From a virus, in the IMG/VR virus record IMGVR_UViG_3300035670_000647, positions 1 through 37,571 of that record: 37,571 bases of DNA. The stretch is one strand, 5' to 3'. Below are positions 29,884 to 37,501 of the stretch, one piece after another; positions within the stretch are counted from its first letter, which is position 1, and every line of letters starts with the position of its first letter. Made by a program: the position numbers and the translations under genes. The notes beneath the pieces were generated by a model. The model saw only the letters and a program-made list of their open reading frames with translations, was not told the origin of the DNA and did not search any database.

Positions 29884-30230
29884 TTCAGCACCTTCAGCAG
29901 CCATACCCGGCCCTTTCCGTCGTCACATTTGGCATTTCGCCTGATGATGCCCTTGATTTCGTTTTTCTCCAGCCACTTACGCAAAGCAATCTCAGCGCGG
30001 GGGCAGTCCTCGGGCTGCATCTCCCAGCAATCGCCTTCCTTGGCACCTTGAAACAGGTCGGCCCACTTGCTTGGCCCGGTGTACTTCGGGGGCTTGTAGG
30101 GCGCTCTGGTGCGCTTGATTGCGGCGAAGTTGGTTGAAGCCGGGGCGGCTTTCTTCTTTGCTGGCTTTTTCACTGTCTCAGCCTTCGGAGTGTGGCCGGG
30201 AAAGTTGCCTCGGAGTTGAGTGGCTGTCAT
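29880..30230 (-). CDS. Basic phage protein of unknown function
   Basis: The start at 30230 is in an ATGA overlap, which is preferred over the start 54 bases upstream. The 116-residue product has a Lys/Pro/Ala-rich flexible N-terminal third (KKPAKKKAAPAS) and a compact C-terminal domain (WADLFQGAKEGDCWEMQPED, ALRKWLEKNEIKGIIRRNAK) that might bind nucleic acid. Confidence 0.55.
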   Translation of the reverse strand: MTATQLRGNFPGHTPKAETVKKPAKKKAAPASTNFAAIKRTRAPYKPPKYTGPSKWADLFQGAKEGDCWEMQPEDCPRAEIALRKWLEKNEIKGIIRRNAKCDDGKGRVWLLKVLK

Positions 30231-30505
30231 TCCTTGCCTCCACGCGGCAGCATTGCAGCCTCGCCCAGCGGCCTGCCCACGCACTGCGCCTTGATGCCCG
30301 TATGCGGTACCAGAACGCCATCGCGAAGGCTGGGCAGGGAGAATGCCAGCATCGCACCCGGGCGGCCTTCAAAGGGCTTCAGTTCGCGCCCGTCGTAGCT
30401 GTCTCGCGGGACATGGCGTTTTTGGGTTGTCTTGCCTTTGAACATGGCTCTTACCTCTCGGTGGTGGCGCTGGACATGGGCCATTTGGTCGATGGGTGAT
30501 TTCAT
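30227..30505 (-). CDS. Small hypothetical phage protein
   Basis: The 92-residue product begins MKSPIDQMAHVQRHHREVRA and has YDGRELKPFEGRPGAMLAFS plus LPSLRDGVLVPHTG, a conserved-looking middle. AAGGAGCAAC precedes the start, the strongest ribosome site of this run. Role unknown. Confidence 0.55.
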   Translation of the reverse strand: MKSPIDQMAHVQRHHREVRAMFKGKTTQKRHVPRDSYDGRELKPFEGRPGAMLAFSLPSLRDGVLVPHTGIKAQCVGRPLGEAAMLPRGGKE

Positions 30506-30514
30506 TGTTGCTCC

Positions 30515-30712
30515 TTAAACTTCGGACGGCCAAACAAAAACAGGTTTCAACGGCGGATGTTCCGCGCCAGGTATCGGGTCAAACTTCACCGGCTGCTGGA
30601 TACCGCGCACATCCTCCACCCCGTCCAAGGTGTAGGCGCGGCCTTCGATCTTCTCGACAAGATCGGGAATGGGCTTGGTGTGGGTCACTTCTAGGGTGAT
30701 GATGGTTTTCAT
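30515..30712 (-). CDS. Small hypothetical phage protein
   Basis: The 65-residue product begins MKTIITLEVTHTKPIPDLVE and reads as a small beta-alpha-beta protein. The start overlaps the upstream stop. No function recognised. Confidence 0.5.
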   Translation of the reverse strand: MKTIITLEVTHTKPIPDLVEKIEGRAYTLDGVEDVRGIQQPVKFDPIPGAEHPPLKPVFVWPSEV

Positions 30713-31164
30713 GATTTCTTTCCCGGCTTAAGAGCTATGAAATTTTCAAGCTCTACTTTGTCTGGATTGTTTGCGTAGAACGGCTGCCCCCACTCGCGCA
30801 AGTTACTATCAACACACATGATGCGTGACCATGCGCGATCAAGCGGTCGACTTGATTCCCCAATCAGCCTTCCAACCCAACTCGGATGGGCCGTGCGGTC
30901 TTCCAATGCTTGATCAAACCATTTATGCGGAATCAACCGGTTACCAATCCGCAAAAGTTCATCACGAACAGCCCAGAATGTTTTGGGGTCATGCTGCAAG
31001 AATCCGTAACCATTGGAAAACTTGCACCCAGAATCATCAGGGCGGTTAGGAAGTTTCCGCATGATTTCATCGATTTCAGCACACAAAGCCTCATGCGCAA
31101 TGCAATCTGACTCCTTTGTAAACTCTGTACCATCATCTGCTTGGAATTTCTTGATTGTTTTCAT
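30709..31164 (-). CDS. Phage protein of unknown function
   Basis: The 151-residue product begins MKTIKKFQADDGTEFTKESD, with CIAHEALCAEIDEIMRKLPN, an opening seen in small early proteins of several phages. A second part (DPKTFWAVRDELLRIGNRLI, DRTAHPSWVGRLIGESSRPL) looks like a separate domain. The ribosome site AAGGAGCAAG lies in the exonuclease gene's last codons. Role unknown. Confidence 0.55.
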   Translation of the reverse strand: MKTIKKFQADDGTEFTKESDCIAHEALCAEIDEIMRKLPNRPDDSGCKFSNGYGFLQHDPKTFWAVRDELLRIGNRLIPHKWFDQALEDRTAHPSWVGRLIGESSRPLDRAWSRIMCVDSNLREWGQPFYANNPDKVELENFIALKPGKKS

Positions 31165-31808
31165 ACTTGCTCCTTGTGGGTTGATACAAATTCCTCCATG
31201 ACCTGAGCGTAATACGCCCTCGCATGGGTCACTTTCTCGGCCATTGTTTCCTCAATGGACTTGTCTCGCTTGACCGTCCAAGTGGTCAGGCGGAGATGCT
31301 CGGGGATGTGGTCAACGAAGTGCAGCGAAGGCAGTTCATAGCGCATCAGGTGTTCGGGCGTGGACAGAAGGCAGTAGTTAACCTCCCATTCGTCGGCGTC
31401 CCAGAGCCACATATAGCCGCGCATTTGCCATTCGTACAGCTTGTCCTCGGCATCCGTCGCCAGCAGCGGGAAAGTGGCGATTGACCATGAAACCTTCAGG
31501 TCATGCCCACAGCGCTTCGGTGCGTCAAATAGATCGGCCTCGCCAGTCACAAACCCGTTTGACTTGCGCTCGGTGTTCTTGGCAAGGTCAAGGCCGCGCA
31601 CCCGGTTGAGTAGCTGGATGGCGTCACCCTCGCACTCGATGCCCTTGTTCATTTCCTTGGATGTGACTTCAAAGTCAACCCCGAAAATCTCCTGAGCCAC
31701 CAGCGAGCGAATGTACGTTTTAGCCCCCACTGACAAGACCTCAGACTTGCTTTTCGGCTCGGTCATGATCTTTCCAAGGCTGGAGCAGCGAAACAGTACC
31801 TCACGCAT
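31161..31808 (-). CDS. YqaJ/RecE-type 5'-3' exonuclease
   Basis: The start is set at MREVLFRCSSLGKIMTEPKS (31808), eight bases inside the erf end. The 215-residue product shows the PD-(D/E)XK set: E58/E60 in KGIECEGDA, E90 and D92 in GFVTGEADLF, and D103-x-K105 in GHDLKVSWS. Such exonucleases resect duplex ends to leave 3' strands for an annealing protein, here the Erf gene just upstream. It is probably the nuclease of a two-part recombination system used for replication and circularisation. Confidence 0.85.
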   Translation of the reverse strand: MREVLFRCSSLGKIMTEPKSKSEVLSVGAKTYIRSLVAQEIFGVDFEVTSKEMNKGIECEGDAIQLLNRVRGLDLAKNTERKSNGFVTGEADLFDAPKRCGHDLKVSWSIATFPLLATDAEDKLYEWQMRGYMWLWDADEWEVNYCLLSTPEHLMRYELPSLHFVDHIPEHLRLTTWTVKRDKSIEETMAEKVTHARAYYAQVMEEFVSTHKEQV

Positions 31809-32550
31809 CGACAACCCCCTTATCGGCCATCTGTGCCACCTTGCGGAGCGCCCCAAAATCAGCATTCAGGTTGCTACGATCACGAGCAGACAAACCACCC
31901 CACCACTTGGTCAGAGCCTCCATGCCCTGCATCGCGGCATCGCGGCCAGCTTGGAGTTTGGGATTCTCGGGCGGCGCGGAGCCATCGGCCCCGTTTCCGT
32001 CGTCGTCCTCTTCGCCAACTGCCACGTTGAAGATCATCTTGAGCAGGTAGCGCATGCCGTAAGACATGGCCGACCCTGTAGCGTGGGTTTTGGTCATCAC
32101 ATCGCCACCCTTGGCCCCCTTGCCATCAGCGGGAATGTCGGCCCTGTAAGTGCGGGTATGCCCTTCAGCGTGGGACACGTAGCACAGCACCCGAACGAAC
32201 GATTCCGGCGCACCTTCGCCAGTGTCGAAACTGAGTGAGAAACCATTGGCCGAATAGATCGGGCGCAAAGCCTTGTCTAGCTTGGCATACGTGGCGTACA
32301 CGCTGCGGGTTTGAGTGTTGGACGCATCAGCCGCCACCCGGCCCATTTCAGACTGCGCCTTGTTCATTGCCACGTTGAACGCTTGTTCAGCATCACGCGC
32401 CGCGATGCGCTCATGCATGGCCCACAGCCGTTCCATCTTCTCCACGTTCACATCGGGATTTGTTGCCGCAACCGTGATCGCCTGGATGATCGACCGCGCC
32501 TCGGATGGTTGGCTGACCGTCGCCAGTTCGTTTATCGTCTCTTGCATCAT
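31801..32550 (-). CDS. erf: Erf-family single-strand annealing protein
   Basis: The start is the first ATG of AGGAGCAATGATG at 32550; the frame stays open far upstream only because it runs through the antisense of a repeat gene. The 249-residue product has the Erf core: ERIAARDAEQAFNVAMNKAQ, VYATYAKLDKALRPIYSANG, and THATGSAMSYGMRYLLKMIF. The tail is acidic and flexible. Erf-type rings anneal complementary strands. It is the first gene of the leftward arm and is followed directly by the exonuclease. Confidence 0.88.
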   Translation of the reverse strand: MMQETINELATVSQPSEARSIIQAITVAATNPDVNVEKMERLWAMHERIAARDAEQAFNVAMNKAQSEMGRVAADASNTQTRSVYATYAKLDKALRPIYSANGFSLSFDTGEGAPESFVRVLCYVSHAEGHTRTYRADIPADGKGAKGGDVMTKTHATGSAMSYGMRYLLKMIFNVAVGEEDDDGNGADGSAPPENPKLQAGRDAAMQGMEALTKWWGGLSARDRSNLNADFGALRKVAQMADKGVVDA

Positions 32551-32562
32551 TGCTCCTGGTGG

Positions 32563-32577
32563 TCGGCACTGTGCCGA
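32563..32577. promoter_or_regulatory. Palindromic operator candidate in the erf leader
   Basis: TCGGCAC-T-GTGCCGA is a perfect 7+1+7 palindrome between the leftward promoter and the erf ribosome site. The rightward leader lacks it at the matching place, so it could give erf its own control, by a protein or as an RNA hairpin. Confidence 0.45.
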
Positions 32578-32584
32578 TGGGAGT

Positions 32585-32613
32585 ATTATCACACAAAAAT
32601 TTTCACACCACAA
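32585..32613 (-). promoter_or_regulatory. Leftward promoter (erf operon)
   Basis: On the minus strand TTGTGG (32613-32608) and GATAAT (32590-32585) are 17 bases apart, with an extended TG-T-10. Its -35 touches the -35 of the rightward promoter. Confidence 0.65.
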
Positions 32614-32631
32614 CATTTTTTGTGTCACAAT
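32602..32631 (+). promoter_or_regulatory. Rightward promoter (pentapeptide gene and early operon)
   Basis: TTCACA (32602-32607) and CACAAT (32626-32631) are 18 bases apart. The -35 lies immediately beside that of the leftward promoter, so one bound regulator could act on both. The -10 and leader mirror the opposite side (TTTTTGTGT, AATAC, CCCATC). Confidence 0.6.
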
Positions 32632-32658
32632 ACGCCCATCAACAACCCAACAGGAGCA

Positions 32659-33444
32659 ATGATGAAACATCAAATCAAACACCGCTACACCGATGACGTA
32701 CTCTATGAGTGCGATGTGTCCGAGGACATGGAAAGCGGTTTGTATACGCGTCATGCGCTGGAACAAGCCGCGAAAAGCGGTGCCGACCTGAGCGGTGCCT
32801 ACCTGAGCGGTGCCGACCTGCGCGGTGCCGACCTGCGCGGTGCCTACCTGAGCGGTGCCGACCTGAGCGGTGCCGACCTGCGCGGTGCCTACCTGAGCGG
32901 TGCCGACCTGAGCGGTGCCGACCTGAGCGGTGCCGACCTGAGCGGTGCCGACCTGCGCGGTGCCTACCTGAGCGGTGCCGACCTGAGCGGTGCCGACCTG
33001 CGCGGTGCCTACCTGAGCGGTGCCGACCTGCGCGGTGCCTACCTGAGCGGTGCCGATGGTAAGCAACTGCCACGCGCTACGTCTGAGCAAGCTATCGAGA
33101 ATCTGGACAAAGTACGCGCCATCGTTCTTGACAACCGCGACCGGCTCAACATGGGCCATTGGCACGGTGATGATTCGTGGCGTGAGAAAACCTGCGCCGA
33201 AGAAACGCTGTGCGGCACCACTCATTGCATGGCTGGCTGGCTGCAAGTCTGCACGACTGAGGCCGCGCTGAAAGACATTGATACTCAGCTTGCTGGAACG
33301 CTGGCTGCTCCGGTAGCGGCAAAGATGTTCTTCCGTAGCGATGCTGAGGCGCTGGAATGGCTGGAATCTCGGGCCTACGTTGCCGAGACTGAGGAAGCAG
33401 AACGCCTCGCCGCTGAACGCAAGGCGAAGAAAGGAAACGCATGA
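32659..33444 (+). CDS. Pentapeptide-repeat protein with phage-specific C-terminal domain
   Basis: The start is the first ATG of AGGAGCAATGATG. The 261-residue product has a 40-residue head (MMKHQIKHRYTDDVLYECDV). Eighteen perfect A(D/Y)L-type pentapeptides (GADLS, GADLR, GAYLS) follow, predicting a right-handed square beta-helix as in MfpA/Qnr DNA mimics. The C-terminal domain has LDNRDRLNMGHWHGDDSWRE, CGTTHCMAGWLQVCTTEAAL and AEALEWLESRAYVAETEEAE. It is the first gene of the rightward arm, so an early host-takeover or gyrase-related role is conceivable, but no direct evidence exists. The stop overlaps the next start. Confidence 0.8.
   Translation: MMKHQIKHRYTDDVLYECDVSEDMESGLYTRHALEQAAKSGADLSGAYLSGADLRGADLRGAYLSGADLSGADLRGAYLSGADLSGADLSGADLSGADLRGAYLSGADLSGADLRGAYLSGADLRGAYLSGADGKQLPRATSEQAIENLDKVRAIVLDNRDRLNMGHWHGDDSWREKTCAEETLCGTTHCMAGWLQVCTTEAALKDIDTQLAGTLAAPVAAKMFFRSDAEALEWLESRAYVAETEEAERLAAERKAKKGNA
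32779..33048 (+). repeat. Eighteen tandem 15-base coding repeats
   Basis: Every unit reads GGTGCC-NAC-CTG-NGC, with only G or T at the seventh base and A or C at the thirteenth; the other 13 bases never change. A partial unit follows at 33049. Larger three-unit blocks (DR-YS-DS) recur, which suggests growth by slippage or unequal exchange. Confidence 0.95.
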
Positions 33445-33764
33445 AACTCACCGAGTCCACAATCACCGGCCCCATCTGTCGCACGCTGCGAACGGATGCG
33501 GGCCTGACACAGCGCGAGTTTTGGGTATCGTTCGGTGTCACGCAAAACGCCGGGAGCCAGTACGAGAACGGGAAGAATCCTCTACCCGCTTCGATCAGAA
33601 AGCTGGTCTACGCATGGCACTCCAAAGACGCGCCCGTAGTCCGAAGCACAGCCGAGGCCGATGCGCTACGGTCTGAGCTTGAGGCAACGCGCAAACGCGC
33701 ACATCGTCTGTCGAAAGCTGCCAAGGCTGCACGGCGGGCGCTCACAAACGCACTGAATTCTTGA
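33441..33764 (+). CDS. XRE-family helix-turn-helix regulator
   Basis: The 107-residue product holds an HTH of the type LRTDAGLTQREFWVSFGVTQ followed by NAGSQYENGKN, with an altered but readable helix-turn-helix. A lysine/arginine-rich coiled C-terminus follows (EATRKRAHRLSKAAKAARRA). Regulators with LTQREFW are common near the early promoters of phages. It lies second in the rightward operon and could act on the divergent promoter region. Confidence 0.75.
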   Translation: MKLTESTITGPICRTLRTDAGLTQREFWVSFGVTQNAGSQYENGKNPLPASIRKLVYAWHSKDAPVVRSTAEADALRSELEATRKRAHRLSKAAKAARRALTNALNS

Positions 33765-33773
33765 AAGGCACAC

Positions 33774-34199
33774 ATGGCACATATCACAGGTATTTTCAGG
33801 CTGGGCAAAGATGCCGAACTCCGGTATACAGCTTCTAGCGAGCCGGTCGTTAGCGTTGCTTTGGCGTACAACTACGGCAAGAAAGGCGACAACGGCCAGC
33901 GTCCTAGCCAGTGGATTGAAGCCGCCATGTTTGGCAAGCGTGCCGAGGCTCTGGCGCAGTACCTGACGAAAGGTAGCCAAATCTCCGCGCTGCTGTCTGA
34001 CCCGCATATCCAGACGTACCAAAAAAAGGACGGCGGCGAAGGATTCAAGCTGTCGGCCAAGGTCGTGGACATTGAGTTGATCGGCGGGCGTCAAGAGGCA
34101 GCGCCAGCACGCGCACCACGGCCAGCGCCTGCACCGGCACGCCAAGCGCCCGCACAGAGCAGCGGATTTGACGACATGGACGATGACATTCCGTTTTAA
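33774..34199 (+). CDS. ssb: Single-stranded DNA-binding protein
   Basis: The 141-residue product has an OB-fold start (MAHITGIFRLGKDAELRYTA, VVSVALAYNYGKKGDNGQRP, QWIEAAMFGKRAEALAQYL). A Pro/Ala-rich linker follows, and the acidic tip DDDIPF that SSBs use to recruit partner proteins. It probably coats replication and recombination intermediates and could cooperate with Erf. Confidence 0.93.
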   Translation: MAHITGIFRLGKDAELRYTASSEPVVSVALAYNYGKKGDNGQRPSQWIEAAMFGKRAEALAQYLTKGSQISALLSDPHIQTYQKKDGGEGFKLSAKVVDIELIGGRQEAAPARAPRPAPAPARQAPAQSSGFDDMDDDIPF

Positions 34200-34201
34200 T
34201 C

Positions 34202-34576
34202 ATGAGACAAGAACTTGTTTTGATTCGCGGACTTCCCGGCAGTGGAAAAAGCACGCTTGCCAAAGCCATGAAAAATCACGTTCACCTTGAAGCTGACATG
34301 TACTTCATGGTTGATGGCGAATATTGCTTTGACCATGGTGGCATCAAAAGGGCGCATGAGTGGTGCCAGTCCGAATGCTTCATGCATTTGAAGACTGGAC
34401 GCTCCGTCGTGGTGTCAAACACTTTTACGCAGCAATGGGAAATGCGCCCTTACATTGATATGGCGAAGCGCCTTGATGTTCCTGTTCGCGTGATCGTTGC
34501 AGATGGTCAGTATCAAAACGTGCATAACGTGCCAGATGAAGTGATTGTGAAAATGCGCCAGCGGTGGGAGGCATGA
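34202..34576 (+). CDS. P-loop kinase (polynucleotide-kinase-like, AAA_33 type)
   Basis: The 124-residue product has a Walker A (GLPGSGKST, 10-18), a short acidic strand (HLEADMYFMVDGEY), and VVVSNTFTQQWEMRPYIDMA with a terminal lid region (VPDEVIVKMRQRW). This is the compact kinase fold found in NEDD4BP2-like and T4-PNK-like proteins. The substrate could be an RNA or DNA 5' end or a small molecule. It lies two bases after ssb. Confidence 0.75.
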   Translation: MRQELVLIRGLPGSGKSTLAKAMKNHVHLEADMYFMVDGEYCFDHGGIKRAHEWCQSECFMHLKTGRSVVVSNTFTQQWEMRPYIDMAKRLDVPVRVIVADGQYQNVHNVPDEVIVKMRQRWEA

Positions 34577-34770
34577 CCGACTGGCCCACCGACCTAGCAC
34601 AAACCCGCGCACGCTGGCTGGGCGAACTGGCATATGCTGATGGCGTTCCTGAGCGTCAAGCTGGATGGGCTGAGTATGTGAAAGCAGAGCGCCAGAAACT
34701 AGAGGCCTCGCATCCGGGTATGGCTCGGGTTGCGCTGGCGAGATTCAGAGAACTTAGCAGGAGCGAATGA
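34573..34770 (+). CDS. Small hypothetical phage protein
   Basis: The start is the ATGA overlap at 34573. The 65-residue product begins MTDWPTDLAQTRARWLGELA and has YADGVPERQAGWAEYVKAER, all helical. Both ends overlap their neighbours. No function recognised. Confidence 0.55.
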   Translation: MTDWPTDLAQTRARWLGELAYADGVPERQAGWAEYVKAERQKLEASHPGMARVALARFRELSRSE

Positions 34771-35138
34771 TGGACTTTGTTAACATCCACGGACAACTCG
34801 TACACCTTGCGCCAGCCACAAAGCGTAAGCGCGATCCGAAGCCAGACGAAAGCTATCACCGAGGCTGGAAAGTCGTAGGCATCCCACCAGGAGCCTATGA
34901 AAAGGCCGTGGCCGAAAACCAGAAACAGCAGCAGTTCGACCGGACGTATGGCTCCGAGGTCCGGCCCGATTTGCCACCCTATGAGCAATGGGCAAACAAC
35001 TTCACTCCGAAGCCTGTGCGCGCCAAGCCCTACGAAGTCCCAGAGGCTGCGGAGGTGTGCGCGGAGATTGCGCGAAAAGAGGGATGGCAACGTGTGTTTG
35101 TTATCGAACTCAAGCACGAAGCCAAGAAACAAGCATAA
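34767..35138 (+). CDS. Phage protein of unknown function
   Basis: The 123-residue product (MMDFVNIHGQLVHLAPATKR) has a basic N-terminal part and a C-terminal part (YEVPEAAEVCAEIARKEGWQ, RVFVIELKHEAKKQA). It lies directly before the ParB-like gene. A second in-frame ATG three bases on is equally possible as start. No function recognised. Confidence 0.55.
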   Translation: MMDFVNIHGQLVHLAPATKRKRDPKPDESYHRGWKVVGIPPGAYEKAVAENQKQQQFDRTYGSEVRPDLPPYEQWANNFTPKPVRAKPYEVPEAAEVCAEIARKEGWQRVFVIELKHEAKKQA

Positions 35139-35150
35139 ACGCGAGGCAAC

Positions 35151-36287
35151 ATGGAGCAAACGCAATTGGAGCTGGAAACCACGATCAGCAAAGAGGCCGT
35201 TATTGAATGGCTGCGCGATCAAGCCTCATTGGGCATTGATGCTCGGGCCGAACTGGTTAACGAGCTACGCGAGGCGATCCACGAAATTTCCCCGTTCAAG
35301 ACTGAGCCGGTTGATTACGTCAAGTGGGTGAAATCTCCCGCAGTCCACGCGAACGATTACAACCCCAACAGCGTAGCGCCGCCAGAAATGGAGCTTCTGC
35401 GCGTCTCAATTGACGCTGACGGCTATACGCAACCTATCGTTACGATGCTGCACGACGGGCAGCATGAGGTTATCGACGGTTTTCACCGTCACCGCGTGGG
35501 TAAAGAATGCGCCGACATTCAAGCCCGCGTGCATGGTTACTTGCCGGTGGTGCAGATTCGCGCCAGCCAGACGGACAAGTCCGATCGCATGGCATCTACC
35601 ATCCGCCACAACCGCGCCCGAGGCAAACACAAGGTCGAAGCCATGAGTGACATTGTGATTGAACTCAAGCGCCGCAACTGGACGGATGAAAAGATCGCAA
35701 AAAACCTGGGCATGGATGCTGATGAGGTTCTAAGGCTGTGCCAGATTACCGGACTGGCCGAAGCATTCAAAGACCAGTCATTCTCCGAAGCATGGGAAGT
35801 TGACCGAGGCGAAGCCATCAACGGCGAAATTCTGAGCGACGTTATCCCCGACTTTGAGGCGAACGACCGTGGCCGCGTGTATCACACATGGGAAAAGTGG
35901 GAGTGCTTCCGCGCTGGCTTCTATGCCGAACGCTGCGAAGGCATGACGCAAGAGGAAGGCGAGGAAAAGTATCGGGAATTTCTGGCCGACCTTGACAAGT
36001 TCCGCGATGCGCTAGAGCATGTCGTTGGCGAGTGGAAATACTCATGCGAACACTATCTGACGAACGACCGCATGAACCGCATAGCGTGGCTGGGTCAAGC
36101 GTCCGTGGCCTACGCGCTGGGCATTCCTTCGCTGTGTCGTGGTGGGTATCACCGACTCACCGAGGAGCAAAAGAAAGCGGCTGACGATTTGGCGCTGGAA
36201 TACCTCAACAAGTGGCTTGTGTCCAATGGCCGCGCTGAGGTTGACTACGACAAGGCCGGTGGCCGCACAGAGGCGGAGCTTTACTAA
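35151..36287 (+). CDS. ParB/Srx-fold protein, IbrB-like
   Basis: The 378-residue product has a ParB-like N-terminal domain (about 55-190). The strand-turn VKSPAVHANDYNPNSVAPPE comes first, then the nucleotide-binding-type motif DGFHRHRVGKE (GFHRHR, 110-115) and HNRARGKHKVEAMSDIVIEL with an HTH-like segment (LKRRNWTDEKIAKNLGMDAD). The C-terminal 150 residues (HTWEKWECFRAGFYAERCEG, LTNDRMNRIAWLGQASVAYA) are specific to this family. It stops one base into the PAPS-reductase-like gene, the pairing described as IbrB/IbrA in E. coli. The molecular function is not known. Confidence 0.75.
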   Translation: MEQTQLELETTISKEAVIEWLRDQASLGIDARAELVNELREAIHEISPFKTEPVDYVKWVKSPAVHANDYNPNSVAPPEMELLRVSIDADGYTQPIVTMLHDGQHEVIDGFHRHRVGKECADIQARVHGYLPVVQIRASQTDKSDRMASTIRHNRARGKHKVEAMSDIVIELKRRNWTDEKIAKNLGMDADEVLRLCQITGLAEAFKDQSFSEAWEVDRGEAINGEILSDVIPDFEANDRGRVYHTWEKWECFRAGFYAERCEGMTQEEGEEKYREFLADLDKFRDALEHVVGEWKYSCEHYLTNDRMNRIAWLGQASVAYALGIPSLCRGGYHRLTEEQKKAADDLALEYLNKWLVSNGRAEVDYDKAGGRTEAELY

Positions 36288-37501
36288 TGGCAACGATCAA
36301 GAAACGAGTTGGCATTGATGTGCTGACAGCGGCGCGTAACCGCATCCGATACACCTTTGACCACTTTGAACGGGTTTACATCTCGTTCTCTGCTGGCAAG
36401 GATTCAAGCGTGATGTTTCACCTTGTCATGGACGAGGCCATCAAGCGAGGCCGCAAGGTAGGCGTTCTGCTGATTGACCTAGAAGCCCAGTATCACCTAA
36501 CCATCAAGCACGCGGAAGACATGTTCCGCCTGTACGCCGACCACATCGAGCTTTACTGGGTGTGCCTTCCCATCAAACTACGAAACGCAGTGAGCAATTA
36601 TGAGCCTGTCTGGTGTGCCTGGGATCCTGAAAAACGCGACGACTGGGTTCGTCCCATGCCGAAAGGATTGGGCGTCATTTCCGATCCATCGTTTTTTGAT
36701 TTTTTCCAACCCCGCATGGAGTTTGAGGAATTTATCGAACTGTTCGCAGTCTGGTACGGACAGGGCCGAACCACTGCCGCATTCATCGGAATCCGAGCTG
36801 ACGAAAGTCTAAACCGCTTCCGCACCATAGCGGTTTGGGACAAGGAAACCCACTTCGGTAAACGCTGGACAACCAAAGTCATTGACGAGGTTTACAACGT
36901 TTATCCGATCTACGATTGGCACGTTACCGACATTTGGAAGTATCACGCCGCTTTCCCTGAGAAGCCTCATAACGAGGTTTACGACCGGATGCAGCTTGCC
37001 GGTGTGTCACTGAGCCAGATGCGCCTTTGCCAGCCCTACGGCGACGACCAGCGGCGCGGCCTGTGGCTCTACCACCTGATTGAGCCGCAGACATGGGGCA
37101 AGGTTGTAGCGCGTGTCAACGGCGCGAACTCTGGCGCTCTTTACATTGAGGAAACCGGAAATGTCACCGGCTACAACAAGGTAACGCTTCCGCCTGGGCA
37201 TACGTGGCGTAGTTTCACCAATCTGCTGCTGGCGACAATGCCTCAAGTCACCCGAGAGCACTACACCAAGCGTTTCCGCGAGTGGTTGCTTGGCTGGCAC
37301 AAGCGCGGCTATCGTGAAGGAATCCCTGACTATGCCCCGCGTGAGTTGGAGAAAAAGTATTGGGCACCATCATGGCGGCGCATGGCTAAGGTTTTGCTTC
37401 GCAATGACTGGTGGTGCAAGGGGTTAGGACTCCAGCAACCAAAAAGCGCCGCATATCAGCGGTACATGGAACTTAAACGAGCACAGAAAGAGGCAGCATG
37501 A
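36287..37501 (+). CDS. PAPS-reductase-like PP-loop protein, IbrA-like
   Basis: The 404-residue product has the PP-loop of N-type ATP pyrophosphatases (SFSAGKDSSVM, motif at 35-40). FIGIRADESLNRFRTIAVWD and VYPIYDWHVTDIWKYHAAFP are typical of the DUF3440/IbrA branch of the PAPS-reductase superfamily; DndC belongs to the wider fold. It is likely to activate a substrate with ATP, perhaps for sulfur chemistry. The gene overlaps the ParB-like gene by one base and mazG by four. Confidence 0.8.
   Translation: MATIKKRVGIDVLTAARNRIRYTFDHFERVYISFSAGKDSSVMFHLVMDEAIKRGRKVGVLLIDLEAQYHLTIKHAEDMFRLYADHIELYWVCLPIKLRNAVSNYEPVWCAWDPEKRDDWVRPMPKGLGVISDPSFFDFFQPRMEFEEFIELFAVWYGQGRTTAAFIGIRADESLNRFRTIAVWDKETHFGKRWTTKVIDEVYNVYPIYDWHVTDIWKYHAAFPEKPHNEVYDRMQLAGVSLSQMRLCQPYGDDQRRGLWLYHLIEPQTWGKVVARVNGANSGALYIEETGNVTGYNKVTLPPGHTWRSFTNLLLATMPQVTREHYTKRFREWLLGWHKRGYREGIPDYAPRELEKKYWAPSWRRMAKVLLRNDWWCKGLGLQQPKSAAYQRYMELKRAQKEAA

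Noticed and set aside
32779-33060. Possible CRISPR-like or non-coding tandem array
   Set aside because: Units are 15 bases without spacers and encode perfect pentapeptide repeats in frame with a real gene.
31801-33246. A 481-residue minus-strand frame joining the antisense of the pentapeptide repeats to Erf
   Set aside because: The repeat unit has no stop in this frame, so it stays open by chance. The Erf start with a ribosome site is at 32550.
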